Assembly: GCA_947504035.1 (NCBI GenBank)
Contig: CANNGA010000002.1
Location: 334,545 to 398,544, forward strand
DNA: 64,000 bases
From: an uncultured Flavobacteriaceae bacterium
GTDB lineage: Bacteria; Bacteroidota; Bacteroidia; Flavobacteriales; Flavobacteriaceae
Reading direction: 5' to 3'
Numbering within the stretch: the stretch's first letter is position 1; the number at the start of each line of letters is the position of its first letter. The notes beneath the pieces are model-generated. The model ran no database searches, was not told the origin of the DNA, and worked only from the letters and a program-made list of their open reading frames with translations. Positions 16,759 through 25,297 of the stretch are shown here, piece by piece. The position numbers were made by a program, and so were the translations under genes.

Positions 16759-17721
16759 TTATTTTTTTGTAAAATTATTATTATAATAACTTACAATGCA
16801 CTTTGCAACGATGTTTCGTCCATGATTATTCCAATGCATATCATAAATTAAAGTTGTAGGGCGTTTAGATGCTTTTAAGTCTTCTGAAACATCCACATAA
16901 TCAAAATTATAACGTTTTAAATAGTTTAAAAATATCTGAGGCGTTTTAGCAGTATCTAGCACCAAAATAAATCGATCCTTATCATAACCATACCTTGTAA
17001 TTAATGTTTTAAAATTCTCTATATACTTTGCATGAGCCTCAGCCTCTATATGTTGCTTATGTTGAGTCGTAGTGCTTGTCGTTTTTTTTGCACTCAAATT
17101 TAAAATGTGACTTATAGCATTTCTAATCGGATCTAAAAGTCCGATACTTTGCGCATAGGTTAGAATTTTAATTTTACGCAAATTTTTGTACAAAGGTGAT
17201 TCTAGTTTCATACGCTCTTGTAAAACATGATATGCATCGCGATACAAATCGTTTTCAAACTTAAGGCCTAAAAACACATAGTCAATGTTATCGAAGAGGT
17301 CTTTATAAGCATGAACCAAATGCAATTCATCTGCAAAATCATAACCCGCATATCCAAACTCATAAACATTAACATCTGGTAAATGCGTTTCTATCTTATG
17401 CCCTATCGAATTGTAATAATTTTGATGAAAACCTTCTATAAACGAATCACCAACTAAGGCAAGCTCTACGGCATCTTGGGTTGGCTCAAATTCTCTATAC
17501 GAATTGAAGCCCGAACTATTAATATGGTATTCAGAAAAATTTTGTCTTCTATTTCCTGTTACAGAAAACCCCGATTGATTAGGGCGCCACTTCTCTACCC
17601 CTTTTACATCGACATAACGTGATGGGTAATCTTTCGTTAAATGAAACACACGAACATAGCCCTCTAAAGCCACCAGTGTTAGCAGTAGGTATAATCCAGA
17701 TTTTAAAATAAGTGCTTTCAT
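16759..17721 (-). CDS. Membrane-anchored SGNH-like protein (partner of MBOAT acyltransferase)
   Basis: A 320-residue protein with an N-terminal hydrophobic anchor (about residues 5-22) and an extracytoplasmic SGNH/GDSL-like domain: block I LALVGDSFIEGF (Ser about residue 93) and a C-terminal YDMHWNNHGR block that gives the Asp-x-His pair (about residues 295-297). These are the elements of AlgX/AlgJ and similar O-acyl transfer proteins. It starts 4 bases downstream of the MBOAT gene stop, so the two act together: MBOAT moves the acyl group across the membrane and the SGNH protein puts it on the glycan. Confidence 0.8.
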   Translation of the reverse strand: MKALILKSGLYLLLTLVALEGYVRVFHLTKDYPSRYVDVKGVEKWRPNQSGFSVTGNRRQNFSEYHINSSGFNSYREFEPTQDAVELALVGDSFIEGFHQNYYNSIGHKIETHLPDVNVYEFGYAGYDFADELHLVHAYKDLFDNIDYVFLGLKFENDLYRDAYHVLQERMKLESPLYKNLRKIKILTYAQSIGLLDPIRNAISHILNLSAKKTTSTTTQHKQHIEAEAHAKYIENFKTLITRYGYDKDRFILVLDTAKTPQIFLNYLKRYNFDYVDVSEDLKASKRPTTLIYDMHWNNHGRNIVAKCIVSYYNNNFTKK

Positions 17722-17725
17722 AAGT

Positions 17726-19177
17726 TTAAAACTGAAAATAAATAAATGAACGGTCTATATTACTGTCATAAAATAATAACATCGCCATGATGACTATGGT
17801 ATATATTATAAACCGAACTGCTTTATACTTAAATTTAAAAGGCTGTCTTTCATCTTTTCGAATGAGATACTCATAGATCACAAATACAGCTATTAAAATG
17901 TAATAATCTAACATACGATATCCTGAAGGATGTTGGTAAGGCGCATATCCTGGATTGGTAAAAAAGCAACCGATATAAGCAAAGGCATCTGAAATTGAAG
18001 GCGATCTAAAAAATATTCTAGAAAAACTAACAATAGCAAATGTTAGGAGTACCTGTCCTATTTCTAAAAACGACGGAAAAACAGAAGACTGGCCAATAAC
18101 CGTATGTTTATAAATTGTATTCCGTCCCATTAGAAAGACAGGAATAAAAACCAAGGCATGGAATGCACCCCAGAAAATAAACGTCCAATTGGCACCATGC
18201 CAAAAACCACTTACCAGAAAAATAATAGCTATATTTCTAATCGATTTAAGTTTTCCTGCTCTAGAGCCCCCTAAAGGAATGTAAATATAATGTCTAAACC
18301 AAGTTGATAATGAAATATGCCAGCGTTGCCAATATTCAGCGACATTACGTGAAAAATTAGGGAATTTAAAATTAGACATCAATTCTATGCCAAATAGCTT
18401 AGAAGTCCCTATTGCAATGTCTGTATATCCACTAAAATCTCCATACACTTGAAAACTAAAGAAAACAATTCCCATAAGTAATGTAGAAGCTGGATAAGTA
18501 CTATAGTTGGCAAAAATATCGTCTACAATAGGTGCTAAAGCATCTGCAATAACCACTTTTTTAAAGAGTCCCCAAAGTATTAGTTTTAAACCTGAGACGC
18601 ATTGCTCATAACTAAACGTGCGTTTATTTAAAATTTGTGAAAGTAGATTAGAAGCCCTTTCTATAGGCCCTGCTACCAATTGAGGAAAGAAGCTTACAAA
18701 AGCCGCAAACCCTAGAAAATCTGTAGTTGGTTTTAAGCGTTTATAATAAATATCGAAGGCATAAGACATGGTTTGAAACGTATAAAATGAAATACCAACA
18801 GGCAATAGTATACGTAGCGTCCATTTGCTTTTTATGTCATAACCCAATAGCGCACAAGCATCTACCCAAGACGCAATAAAGAAATTAAAATATTTAAAGA
18901 ATGCCAATAAACCTACATTAAAAACAATACTACACCAAAGCCATTGCTTTCTTGTTTTCGCATTAGAGTGTTTCTCTATTTGTATACCAACACAATAATC
19001 TACGACGGTACTTAAAAAAATAAGACTTAAAAAGCGCCAATCCCACCAGCCATAGAAAAAGTAACTTGAAAGTAATAAGAATACGTTTTGGACTTTTAAA
19101 TTTTTCTTTAATACCAACCAGTATGTTAAAAAAACAATAGGTAAAAAAATAAAGAATCCTAAAGAGTTAAATACCAT
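17726..19177 (-). CDS. MBOAT family O-acyltransferase (AlgI/DltB-like)
   Basis: A 483-residue polytopic membrane protein of the AlgI group. It begins MVFNSLGFFIFLPIVFLTYW, as AlgI-type proteins do, and carries the conserved PQLVAGPIERASNLL, the region AEYWQRWHISLSTWFRHYIYIPLGG (seen as YWQRWHISLSTWFRHY and IYIPLGG), and the invariant histidine in SGFWHGANWTF near residue 323. It should pass an acyl group, usually acetyl, from a cytosolic donor through the membrane to the partner SGNH protein for polysaccharide O-acylation. It is the first gene of the leftward operon. Confidence 0.92.
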   Translation of the reverse strand: MVFNSLGFFIFLPIVFLTYWLVLKKNLKVQNVFLLLSSYFFYGWWDWRFLSLIFLSTVVDYCVGIQIEKHSNAKTRKQWLWCSIVFNVGLLAFFKYFNFFIASWVDACALLGYDIKSKWTLRILLPVGISFYTFQTMSYAFDIYYKRLKPTTDFLGFAAFVSFFPQLVAGPIERASNLLSQILNKRTFSYEQCVSGLKLILWGLFKKVVIADALAPIVDDIFANYSTYPASTLLMGIVFFSFQVYGDFSGYTDIAIGTSKLFGIELMSNFKFPNFSRNVAEYWQRWHISLSTWFRHYIYIPLGGSRAGKLKSIRNIAIIFLVSGFWHGANWTFIFWGAFHALVFIPVFLMGRNTIYKHTVIGQSSVFPSFLEIGQVLLTFAIVSFSRIFFRSPSISDAFAYIGCFFTNPGYAPYQHPSGYRMLDYYILIAVFVIYEYLIRKDERQPFKFKYKAVRFIIYTIVIMAMLLFYDSNIDRSFIYFQF

Positions 19178-19517
19178 ACGATACTGAGAGCTGGTTTACG
19201 AAATCGTTTAAATATGGTATAAATATCTTTTAACGAAATAAGTAAATCAAAAATTTTCTATGAAAGACCTAATAATTACCATATATAGACATCTATGGGT
19301 ATTTATAGGGGCTAAAAAACGGAAAATTAAACTCATTTCACACATTAGAATTTGGTTATGAGACTGTAAGACACACTATCGCATTAGTGTGTCTTAATAT
19401 CTGCATAGTACTATGTGTAAATTAAAACATACAGTTCTTTATGGCAGATCGCAGGTCAGGTGTAATACATATTCTAATGCATAAAGCGGTCTCAATCGTG
19501 TAATATACAAGCCATAA
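19178..19517. other. Upstream region of the leftward polysaccharide operon
   Basis: About 340 bases with no gene. It should contain the promoter of the MBOAT operon, but no clear TAnnTTTG box is seen on the minus strand. The main structure is a 12-base perfect inverted repeat, TAAGACACACTA (19367-19378) and TAGTGTGTCTTA (19385-19396) with a 6-base loop. It lacks a T run, so it looks more like a regulatory site or structured leader than a terminator. Confidence 0.5.
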
Positions 19518-19545
19518 AAAAAGCACCTATATAAAGGTGCTTTTT
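19516..19545 (-). terminator. Terminator after the Lrp-type regulator (works in both directions)
   Basis: AAAAAGCACCT (19518-19528) pairs with AGGTGCTTTTT (19535-19545) around a 6-base loop. The A run continues to 19516, giving a T run on the minus strand, 24 bases after the lrp-like gene. Confidence 0.88.
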
Positions 19546-19568
19546 AATAATGTATTGTAATTCGCGTT

Positions 19569-20048
19569 TTACATCTCATTAAAGATAGAGTGCATCAAGC
19601 GTTTTTTATCATTAATGCTTTCTTCTAAAGAAATCATCGTTTCTGTGCGGTACACCCCTTCTATTTCATCCAATTTAAAAATAACCTCTTTCGCATGCTC
19701 TGTATTTCTACCACGTATTTTACAGAAAATATTAAACTTTCCTGTTGTAATGTGCGCTACGGTTACATATGGAATATCATTAATACGCTCTAAAACAAAT
19801 TGTGTTTGAGAGGTATTATTTAAATATACGCCAACATAAGCAATAAAAGAGTACCCTAATTTTTTATAATCTAAAGTAAGGGAAGAACCTCTAATGATTC
19901 CCGATTCCTCCATTTTTTTAACTCTAACATGTACTGTACCAGCAGATATTAAAAGTTTTTTGGCAATATCTGTAAAAGGTATCCTTGTGTTATCAATTAA
20001 CATGTCAAGAATTTGATGATCTATTTCGTCTAATTTTATTTTCCCCAT
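19569..20048 (-). CDS. Lrp/AsnC family transcription regulator
   Basis: A 159-residue regulator. The N-terminal helix-turn-helix spans about residues 8-55 (DEIDHQILDMLIDNTRIPFTD with AGTVHVRVKKMEESGII), followed by the RAM/ligand domain (YVGVYLNN, AHITTGKFNIFCKI, ETMISLEESI). Such proteins form octamers that sense amino acids. A TAATTTTG -7 box is on the minus strand at 20073-20080. It lies between the polysaccharide locus and an M14 peptidase gene, 70 bases downstream of the latter. Regulation of either neighbour is possible but not shown. Confidence 0.92.
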   Translation of the reverse strand: MGKIKLDEIDHQILDMLIDNTRIPFTDIAKKLLISAGTVHVRVKKMEESGIIRGSSLTLDYKKLGYSFIAYVGVYLNNTSQTQFVLERINDIPYVTVAHITTGKFNIFCKIRGRNTEHAKEVIFKLDEIEGVYRTETMISLEESINDKKRLMHSIFNEM

Positions 20049-20118
20049 GATGAACGATTCTTAGTATAAGAGCAAAATTAATACATTCTTTTTGTAAATA
20101 ACCCACATTTAGTGCGTT

Positions 20119-21270
20119 TTATTTCGAAAATAATACGATTTTCTTAGTATTAATATGTACGCAAACGTTTTCGCTATCCAGTGCCAACTGCTTTGTGTCT
20201 GCACCAGTTAGTAAATGAGATTGCGCATCAATCTCTTTATGACCATAATAGCCCGACAGCTCGCCTATTTTTCGTACAATTGGTGTAAAGTGCAACTCAC
20301 CGTCTATTAAACGTTCCTCAAATTGAAATGCCACATCGGTGATGCTACTGCCACTAGATAGTTTTGCCTGTCTTATAATGACATCAAAAAACAGTTTCCC
20401 GTTTTCAGGAATATCTAAATAAGGAGCGTAATTAGCGCCAGTTACTGTTCTGCTTGCTATATAATTTAAAGAGGTTATATAGGAGATAAAAATAAGTTCT
20501 CGAGTGTACTCTCTATTATAATCATTCCCGTAATGACCGGCCTCAAACAAAATGGTAGGTACATTTTCACTTTGAAACGTATCACCAACACAGTTTATAT
20601 TAAACGCATCATCATATACGCCAACTTGGTCTGGTATGACAAGCTGTAAATTACGGTTCATTTCTGCGATAACCTCCATGGCGATTTTTCGCGTTGGTGT
20701 GACAGTACAAGCCTTATCCTGTGCGGGAGCTAAAAACGATACAATCGCAGGTTTAGCAGTGTTTCCAGCACTAAAGATAGTACGTTGTCCATGCAAATTA
20801 TAGCAAAAGTGAGGTTTAAAGGTTTCAAAAACGCTCCTTAAAACGTTACTTTCTGGTTGCGTTCTTTCTTGTGCATCTCTGTTTAAGTCTACCGCATTTG
20901 CATTCACTCTAGTGTAAGCTTTAGCGCCATCCGGATTTAATAAAGGTATAATGCATAGGGTGCAAGCTTTTAGAACAGTATCTAGTTCTTGAGATGTAGC
21001 AGTACAGAGGTTTAAAAGGTCAAAAAGCGCCTTTGTTGTGGTCGATTCGTTACCGTGCATCTGAGACCACATTAAAATCTTCTTCGAACCATTACCAATG
21101 GTGATGCTGTGAATGGGAGTCTTTAATACAGATTGCCCCACAATTTCAATTTTAGCGACACCTTCTAATTCCGTTAATAACGGTTCAATATCTGTAGCTG
21201 TTATATAACGATGTTTAAGCGTTGCTGCTTTATATGTAGCAAATAGTGTTTGTATGTCTTCTATGGTCAT
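20119..21270 (-). CDS. M14 family zinc carboxypeptidase
   Basis: A 383-residue metallopeptidase with the M14 zinc site: His and Glu in SQMHGNESTTT (about residues 69-79), the substrate-binding region NPDGAKAYTRVNANAVDLNR (about 134-153), the third zinc ligand His in CYNLHGQRTIF (about 171) and the catalytic Glu in TILFEAGHYGNDY (about 261). No signal peptide is present, so it should act in the cytosol, perhaps on peptidoglycan peptides or small amides. A minus-strand TACTTTTG box at 21287-21294 gives it a very short leader. It is divergent from the XRE regulator and shares its upstream region. Confidence 0.87.
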   Translation of the reverse strand: MTIEDIQTLFATYKAATLKHRYITATDIEPLLTELEGVAKIEIVGQSVLKTPIHSITIGNGSKKILMWSQMHGNESTTTKALFDLLNLCTATSQELDTVLKACTLCIIPLLNPDGAKAYTRVNANAVDLNRDAQERTQPESNVLRSVFETFKPHFCYNLHGQRTIFSAGNTAKPAIVSFLAPAQDKACTVTPTRKIAMEVIAEMNRNLQLVIPDQVGVYDDAFNINCVGDTFQSENVPTILFEAGHYGNDYNREYTRELIFISYITSLNYIASRTVTGANYAPYLDIPENGKLFFDVIIRQAKLSSGSSITDVAFQFEERLIDGELHFTPIVRKIGELSGYYGHKEIDAQSHLLTGADTKQLALDSENVCVHINTKKIVLFSK

Positions 21271-21278
21271 AAAATTTA

Positions 21279-21579
21279 TTTGTATACAAAAGTAAACAAT
21301 TAGTATTTTACAATTGTAAACAAATAAAAGATCTTGAATTGTACACAGAAGTATACAGTATTTTATATTAAATAGAGTCTTATAACATCACATTTCAGTT
21401 AATAGTGTATTCAATTTGTAATATCATTATATCATTACTAATCAATACATTAGATATATTAACTTAAACCTATAAATCAATAGAAATCTCTAAAAAAATT
21501 CACAAAAGTACGCATTATCCAAATCATTTGTTACATTTGTAATCAAACAACTCTAATTAATTGTTTACAATGATAAACA
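21279..21579. promoter_or_regulatory. Divergent control region with three TTGTTTAC repeats and two palindromes
   Basis: Between the M14 and XRE genes. The octamer TTGTTTAC occurs three times: minus strand at 21292-21299 and 21316-21323, plus strand at 21561-21568. Two perfect palindromes lie here, TTTGTATACAAA (21279-21290) and TTTACAATTGTAAA (21307-21320), and TGTTTA-N6-TAAACA (21562-21579) covers the XRE start codon. A TACATTTG -7 box is at 21532-21539. The arrangement suggests operators that the XRE protein uses to control itself and the peptidase. Confidence 0.5.
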
Positions 21580-21962
21580 GCGATGCTTTTGCTAAAAGAC
21601 TTCAACGTGTTATAGATTACTATGGGGAATCTGCCTCTTCGTTTTCTGAAAAAATTGGTGTACAGCGCTCCAGTATATCTCATATTTTATCTGGACGAAA
21701 TAAACCGAGTTTAGAATTTGTGCTTAAAATACTCTCTGCATTCCCTGAAGTAGAACTATATTGGCTCTTAAAAGGCAAAGGAACGTTTCCTAAGCTTACA
21801 GAAGTAGCACCAATTGAAACAGCACCTGCACCTGCTAAAGATCTCTTTACAGATGCAACAGCAGCTTTACCTGAAATGAATGCGCCTACACCTCATGAAA
21901 AATCGATTGAGCGTATCGTTGTATTTTATTCGGACGGAACTTTTAAAAATTATCGCAATTAA
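21570..21962 (+). CDS. XRE-family helix-turn-helix regulator
   Basis: A 130-residue protein from the ATG at 21570; the TTG at 21561 lies in an inverted repeat and is not needed. The N-terminal helix-turn-helix covers about residues 6-60 (FAKRLQRVIDYYGESASSFS, then GVQRSSISHILSGRNKPSLE). The middle is Ala/Pro/Thr-rich and the C-terminus ends in ERIVVFYSDGTFKNYRN, a pattern I associate with flavobacterial one-domain regulators. Ligand unknown. It may repress its own promoter through the overlapping inverted repeat. Confidence 0.85.
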   Translation: MINSDAFAKRLQRVIDYYGESASSFSEKIGVQRSSISHILSGRNKPSLEFVLKILSAFPEVELYWLLKGKGTFPKLTEVAPIETAPAPAKDLFTDATAALPEMNAPTPHEKSIERIVVFYSDGTFKNYRN

Positions 21963-22002
21963 CCTGATAGTTTAATAGCTTTGCAAAAACTTTAAATTTT
22001 AA

Positions 22003-22377
22003 ATGAAAAAATTCATCGCTATTGCCTTTCTATTTACATTATATGCCTGTTATGAGACCGAACGCTCTTGTAAGGCCTATAAAACGGGTACCTACTACAC
22101 GGAAACACGTATTAATGGCACTGTTTACACCTCAGAATTTACACGAACAAAATCATTACAAATAGAAACTTATAAAGATCATATCGATTCTTCTGAAGTG
22201 CGTTGGATTAATGACTGTGAAGTCGTTTTTAGAACCATACACCCTAAAAATAGGGCTGAACGTAAAGACATTCATTTAAAAATACTAACAACTACAGATA
22301 CCTCGTATACTTATGAGTATTCTTATGTGGGAGATGTTAAAAAAGAAAAAGGCGTGGCTTATACAACTAAACCTTAA
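22003..22377 (+). CDS. Small lipoprotein of unknown function
   Basis: A 124-residue protein with an N-terminal hydrophobic segment ending in TLYAC, a plausible lipobox with the modified Cys at residue 16. The mature part is hydrophilic with Cys pairs (RSCKAY and INDCEVVF) and conserved GTYYTE and TDTSYTYEYSYVGD patterns. From memory, relatives in flavobacterial genomes have been labelled DNA topoisomerase IV; nothing in the sequence supports that. It follows the XRE gene by 40 bases and overlaps the end of the convergent gene at 22374 by 4 bases. Confidence 0.65.
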   Translation: MKKFIAIAFLFTLYACYETERSCKAYKTGTYYTETRINGTVYTSEFTRTKSLQIETYKDHIDSSEVRWINDCEVVFRTIHPKNRAERKDIHLKILTTTDTSYTYEYSYVGDVKKEKGVAYTTKP

Positions 22378-22874
22378 TCAAAAGGGTATAAAAAGGATTC
22401 TACCAGGTTGAACTCTATCTTGCCACCCTCGCGAATGTGATACGTAAAAAAGACTTCGCCCCAATATTCGCCATCCGAAAAATCGGCTATAATCCATTTA
22501 TGATTTAGCAATTTTATGGTGTTTATTAGAATTTTTCGACCTTCAGAAGACGCATACGGTACTATAGGATGCTGCCCTTTTAGTTCGTTAGTACTGTATA
22601 TCGCATCTTGTACGGTTGCAATAATAGTTTCTGCTTTGTAGCCATCACGTTCAAAATAACTAATGGCATCCTCATTGTTTTCAAACTTAAAATGAGAACA
22701 ATGTATCAATTTTTCATCCATAGCAGCAATAGAATCTGTTAAGCGTTCTATTTTACCTTTAGCGCTTGTTAGGCGTTTATTTTGACTTTCGAAAATGCGC
22801 TTCGCACTAGCATATTGAAATAGTATCAATAAAAGAGAAACGATAAACAGGTACATGAAAATTTTTTGCTTCAT
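22374..22874 (-). CDS. Membrane-anchored protein of unknown function with coiled coil
   Basis: A 166-residue protein with one N-terminal membrane segment (residues about 4-22), a short predicted coiled coil (about 28-55, KRLTSAKGKIERLTDSIAAM) and a soluble C-terminal domain with KWIIADFSDGEYWGEVFFTY. I do not recognise the family by name, though similar proteins occur beside MBL hydrolases in flavobacteria. It lies 3 bases after the MBL gene, so the two are probably cotranscribed. It may face the periplasm. Confidence 0.6.
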   Translation of the reverse strand: MKQKIFMYLFIVSLLLILFQYASAKRIFESQNKRLTSAKGKIERLTDSIAAMDEKLIHCSHFKFENNEDAISYFERDGYKAETIIATVQDAIYSTNELKGQHPIVPYASSEGRKILINTIKLLNHKWIIADFSDGEYWGEVFFTYHIREGGKIEFNLVESFLYPFD

Positions 22875-22877
22875 ATC

Positions 22878-23642
22878 TTAAAGGGTTAGTTTTAAAGTGT
22901 CGTACGCTAAAAACACATTTTCGGGTAATTGCGCTTCTACGGCGTCATGAAACCCTAATAAATGACTTATATGTGTTAAATAAGCGCGTTTGGGTTGTAT
23001 TCGTGCTATAAACTCCAAGGCTTCTTCTAAATTAAAATGCGAAAAATGCGGCTCAATGCGTAGTGCATTGACGACCAAAACATCTACACCTTTAATCTTT
23101 TCAATTTCCGTGTCGGCCATCGATTTTATATCTGTCAGGTAACAGAATTTAGGAAATCGAAATCCAAATACTTTTAAGTGTCCATGCCAACCTTTTATAG
23201 GAAGAACACGCTGGCCACCTATTTCAAAAGGTCGACCTTGTTTTAGTTTGTAGGTATCTACAGAAGGTGCACCAGGGTATCTGTTTTTAATTTTAAAGAT
23301 ATAGTCAAAGCGTTTGCGTAATGCTTTTAACACGCGTTTGTGCGCGTAAATAGCAATAGCACCTTGTTTGAAGTAAAAAGGCCGGATATCGTCCAGTCCA
23401 AGCACATGGTCTGAATGTTCGTGCGTAAATAAAATGCCGTCTATTTTTTCACATCCGCAACGCAGCATTTGCTGTCTAAAATCTGGCCCACAATCAATTA
23501 CATAACTAAAGTTGTCCCATTCAATCAAGGCCGATGTGCGAAGCCGTTTGTCTTTGGTGTTAGAACTTAGGCAAACGGGATGATCGCTACCAATAATAGG
23601 TATGCCTTGGGAGGTTCCTGTACCGAGAAATGTAACTTTCAA
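22878..23642 (-). CDS. MBL-fold metal-dependent hydrolase (PhnP/phosphodiesterase-like)
   Basis: A 254-residue metallo-beta-lactamase-fold protein starting with a TTG codon; KVTFLGTGTSQGIPIIG directly after it is the family N-terminus, so this start is sound. The metal site is THEHSDHVLGLDD (about residues 76-88), followed by CYLTDIKSM and AYLTHISHLLGFHD near the end. Relatives include PhnP and other phosphodiesterases, and tRNase Z-like enzymes; the substrate is unknown. A minus-strand TATTTTTG box at 23661-23668 gives a short leader. Confidence 0.85.
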   Translation of the reverse strand: MKVTFLGTGTSQGIPIIGSDHPVCLSSNTKDKRLRTSALIEWDNFSYVIDCGPDFRQQMLRCGCEKIDGILFTHEHSDHVLGLDDIRPFYFKQGAIAIYAHKRVLKALRKRFDYIFKIKNRYPGAPSVDTYKLKQGRPFEIGGQRVLPIKGWHGHLKVFGFRFPKFCYLTDIKSMADTEIEKIKGVDVLVVNALRIEPHFSHFNLEEALEFIARIQPKRAYLTHISHLLGFHDAVEAQLPENVFLAYDTLKLTL

Positions 23643-23680
23643 TATGCTTTAATTTAATAACAAAAATAGAACTATTTTTT

Positions 23681-23709
23681 TTGTAACCTATGCTTATTTG
23701 GTATCTTTA
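23681..23709 (+). promoter_or_regulatory. Promoter of the conserved gene at 23738
   Basis: TTG at 23681-23683 and TATCTTTA at 23702-23709, 18 bases apart, a close match to TTG-N19-TAnnTTTG. It places transcription start near 23715 and so supports the ATG at 23738 over the in-frame codon at 23690. Confidence 0.65.
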
Positions 23710-23737
23710 CATTAAAACGATATTAATAAGAACGCTT

Positions 23738-25222
23738 ATGAAAATCACTATAAATGGAGATAAAGAATTTGATGATATTCCATCATTAAAATCAAAAGCA
23801 TTACGTATCAATCTCAATAAGAACATCTACGGGTCTTTTGCAGAGATTGGTGCTGGCCAAGAAACCGCTAGACAGTTTTTTAGAGCTGGAGGGGCTTCCG
23901 GTACGATTGCCAAAGCAATGTCTGCTTACGATAAAGATTTTAGTGATGCCATTTATGGAATTGAGGACGATAGACGCTATGTGACAGAATCGCGTTTGCG
24001 TAAAATGCTGTCTCATGAAATGTCGCTTATGGAAAAGCGCATCACTAGAGATAAAAATCCTAATAAAATATTTTTTACTTACGCCAATACTGTTGCAACC
24101 ATAGATTTTGCAAAGCAGTTTAAAGGGCATGGTTGGGTAGGCATAAAGTATCAGGTTGAAGCTGGCGCTGATTATAATGAAATTTTGTTACATGTGCGCT
24201 TTAAAGAAACTGATGCACGTCTGCAGCAAGAAACATTAGGTGTTTTAGGTACCAATCTTATTTATGGTGCCTTTTACAAATACAATGAGCCTAAAAAATT
24301 ACTACGTTACTTATACGATCACTTAGATAAAGACCAGTTGGAGATTGATACTATCAATTTTTCAGGCCCCGTATTCAAACATGTAGACAACCGCTTGATG
24401 AGTTTGCAGTTGGTGAAAAACGGCATGACAGATGCTGTTGTTTTTGGCCCTGATGGTAATAATGTTTTGCCAGCCCGTATTTTCTATAAGAAAAACATTT
24501 TAGCACTTCGCGGTAGTTTTAGACCTGTGACTAAAGTGAATATGGCTATGTATGAGAAATCTTATGAGATGTTTATCCAGGAAAATAAGGTTGATGAAGA
24601 TAAAGCTGTAGTTGTTTTTGAAATTACATTGTCTAATTTAAGAGCCGAAGGTAAGATTGACGAGCAAGATTTTATAGATCGAGCAGATTTGTTATGTGCT
24701 CTAGGACATTCGGTTATGATATCTAACTTTCAGGAATACTATAAGGTTGTAGAGTATTTCTCTAACTACACAAAAGCAAGAATGGGCTTAGCTATGGGGG
24801 TTAGTAATTTAATTGATATTTTTGACGAGAAATACTATAGACATATTAGTGGTGGGATCTTAGAAGCTTTTGGAAAACTATTCTTTAAAGATTTAAAAGT
24901 CTACTTATATCCAATGTTCGACCCTGACACTGGTGAGCTGATTACAAGTGAAAATCTTAAGGTGTATCCTCGCATGAAAGAGTTATATAAATTCTTTAAG
25001 TACAACGGGAAAGTTATTGATATTGAAGACTATGACGAGCGTATTATGAATATTTTCTCAAGAGAAGCGTTAAGTCTAATCGAGAAAGGTGACACTGGTT
25101 GGGAAGACATGCTACCAGATGGCACTGCAGATCTTATTAAGGATTTCAGGTTATTTGGCTACACCAGACGCACGCTTAAACCGCTCACCCTAAAACATCG
25201 CACAACCTCAAAAAATGAATAA
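23738..25222 (+). CDS. Large conserved protein of unknown function
   Basis: A 494-residue cytosolic protein from the ATG at 23738. It is a family I know as strongly conserved across Bacteroidota and often labelled nicotinate-nucleotide adenylyltransferase or TonB receptor without sequence reason. Visible conserved blocks are SFAEIGAGQETARQFFRAGG (about residues 33-52), FFTYANTVATIDF (about 108), GHGWVGIKYQ, and VYLYPMFDPDTGEL (about 389). There is no Rossmann HxGH motif and no signal peptide. It is a single-gene unit with its own promoter and a terminator at 25267. Confidence 0.7.
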   Translation: MKITINGDKEFDDIPSLKSKALRINLNKNIYGSFAEIGAGQETARQFFRAGGASGTIAKAMSAYDKDFSDAIYGIEDDRRYVTESRLRKMLSHEMSLMEKRITRDKNPNKIFFTYANTVATIDFAKQFKGHGWVGIKYQVEAGADYNEILLHVRFKETDARLQQETLGVLGTNLIYGAFYKYNEPKKLLRYLYDHLDKDQLEIDTINFSGPVFKHVDNRLMSLQLVKNGMTDAVVFGPDGNNVLPARIFYKKNILALRGSFRPVTKVNMAMYEKSYEMFIQENKVDEDKAVVVFEITLSNLRAEGKIDEQDFIDRADLLCALGHSVMISNFQEYYKVVEYFSNYTKARMGLAMGVSNLIDIFDEKYYRHISGGILEAFGKLFFKDLKVYLYPMFDPDTGELITSENLKVYPRMKELYKFFKYNGKVIDIEDYDERIMNIFSREALSLIEKGDTGWEDMLPDGTADLIKDFRLFGYTRRTLKPLTLKHRTTSKNE

Positions 25223-25266
25223 ATTTTAATAATAACATCACAATATTGCTGTAAAGCCAAAAAAAT

Positions 25267-25297
25267 AAAAAAAGAGCCTTTTAAAGGCTCTTTTTTT
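25267..25297. terminator. Bidirectional terminator between the 23738 gene and bcp
   Basis: AAAAAAAGAGCCTT (25267-25280) pairs with AAGGCTCTTTTTTT (25284-25297). A and T runs flank the stem, so it can serve both convergent genes; the bcp stop codon lies in its edge. Confidence 0.9.

Noticed and set aside
22003..22377. DNA topoisomerase IV label for the small lipoprotein
   Set aside because: At 124 residues with a lipobox it has none of the topoisomerase domains.
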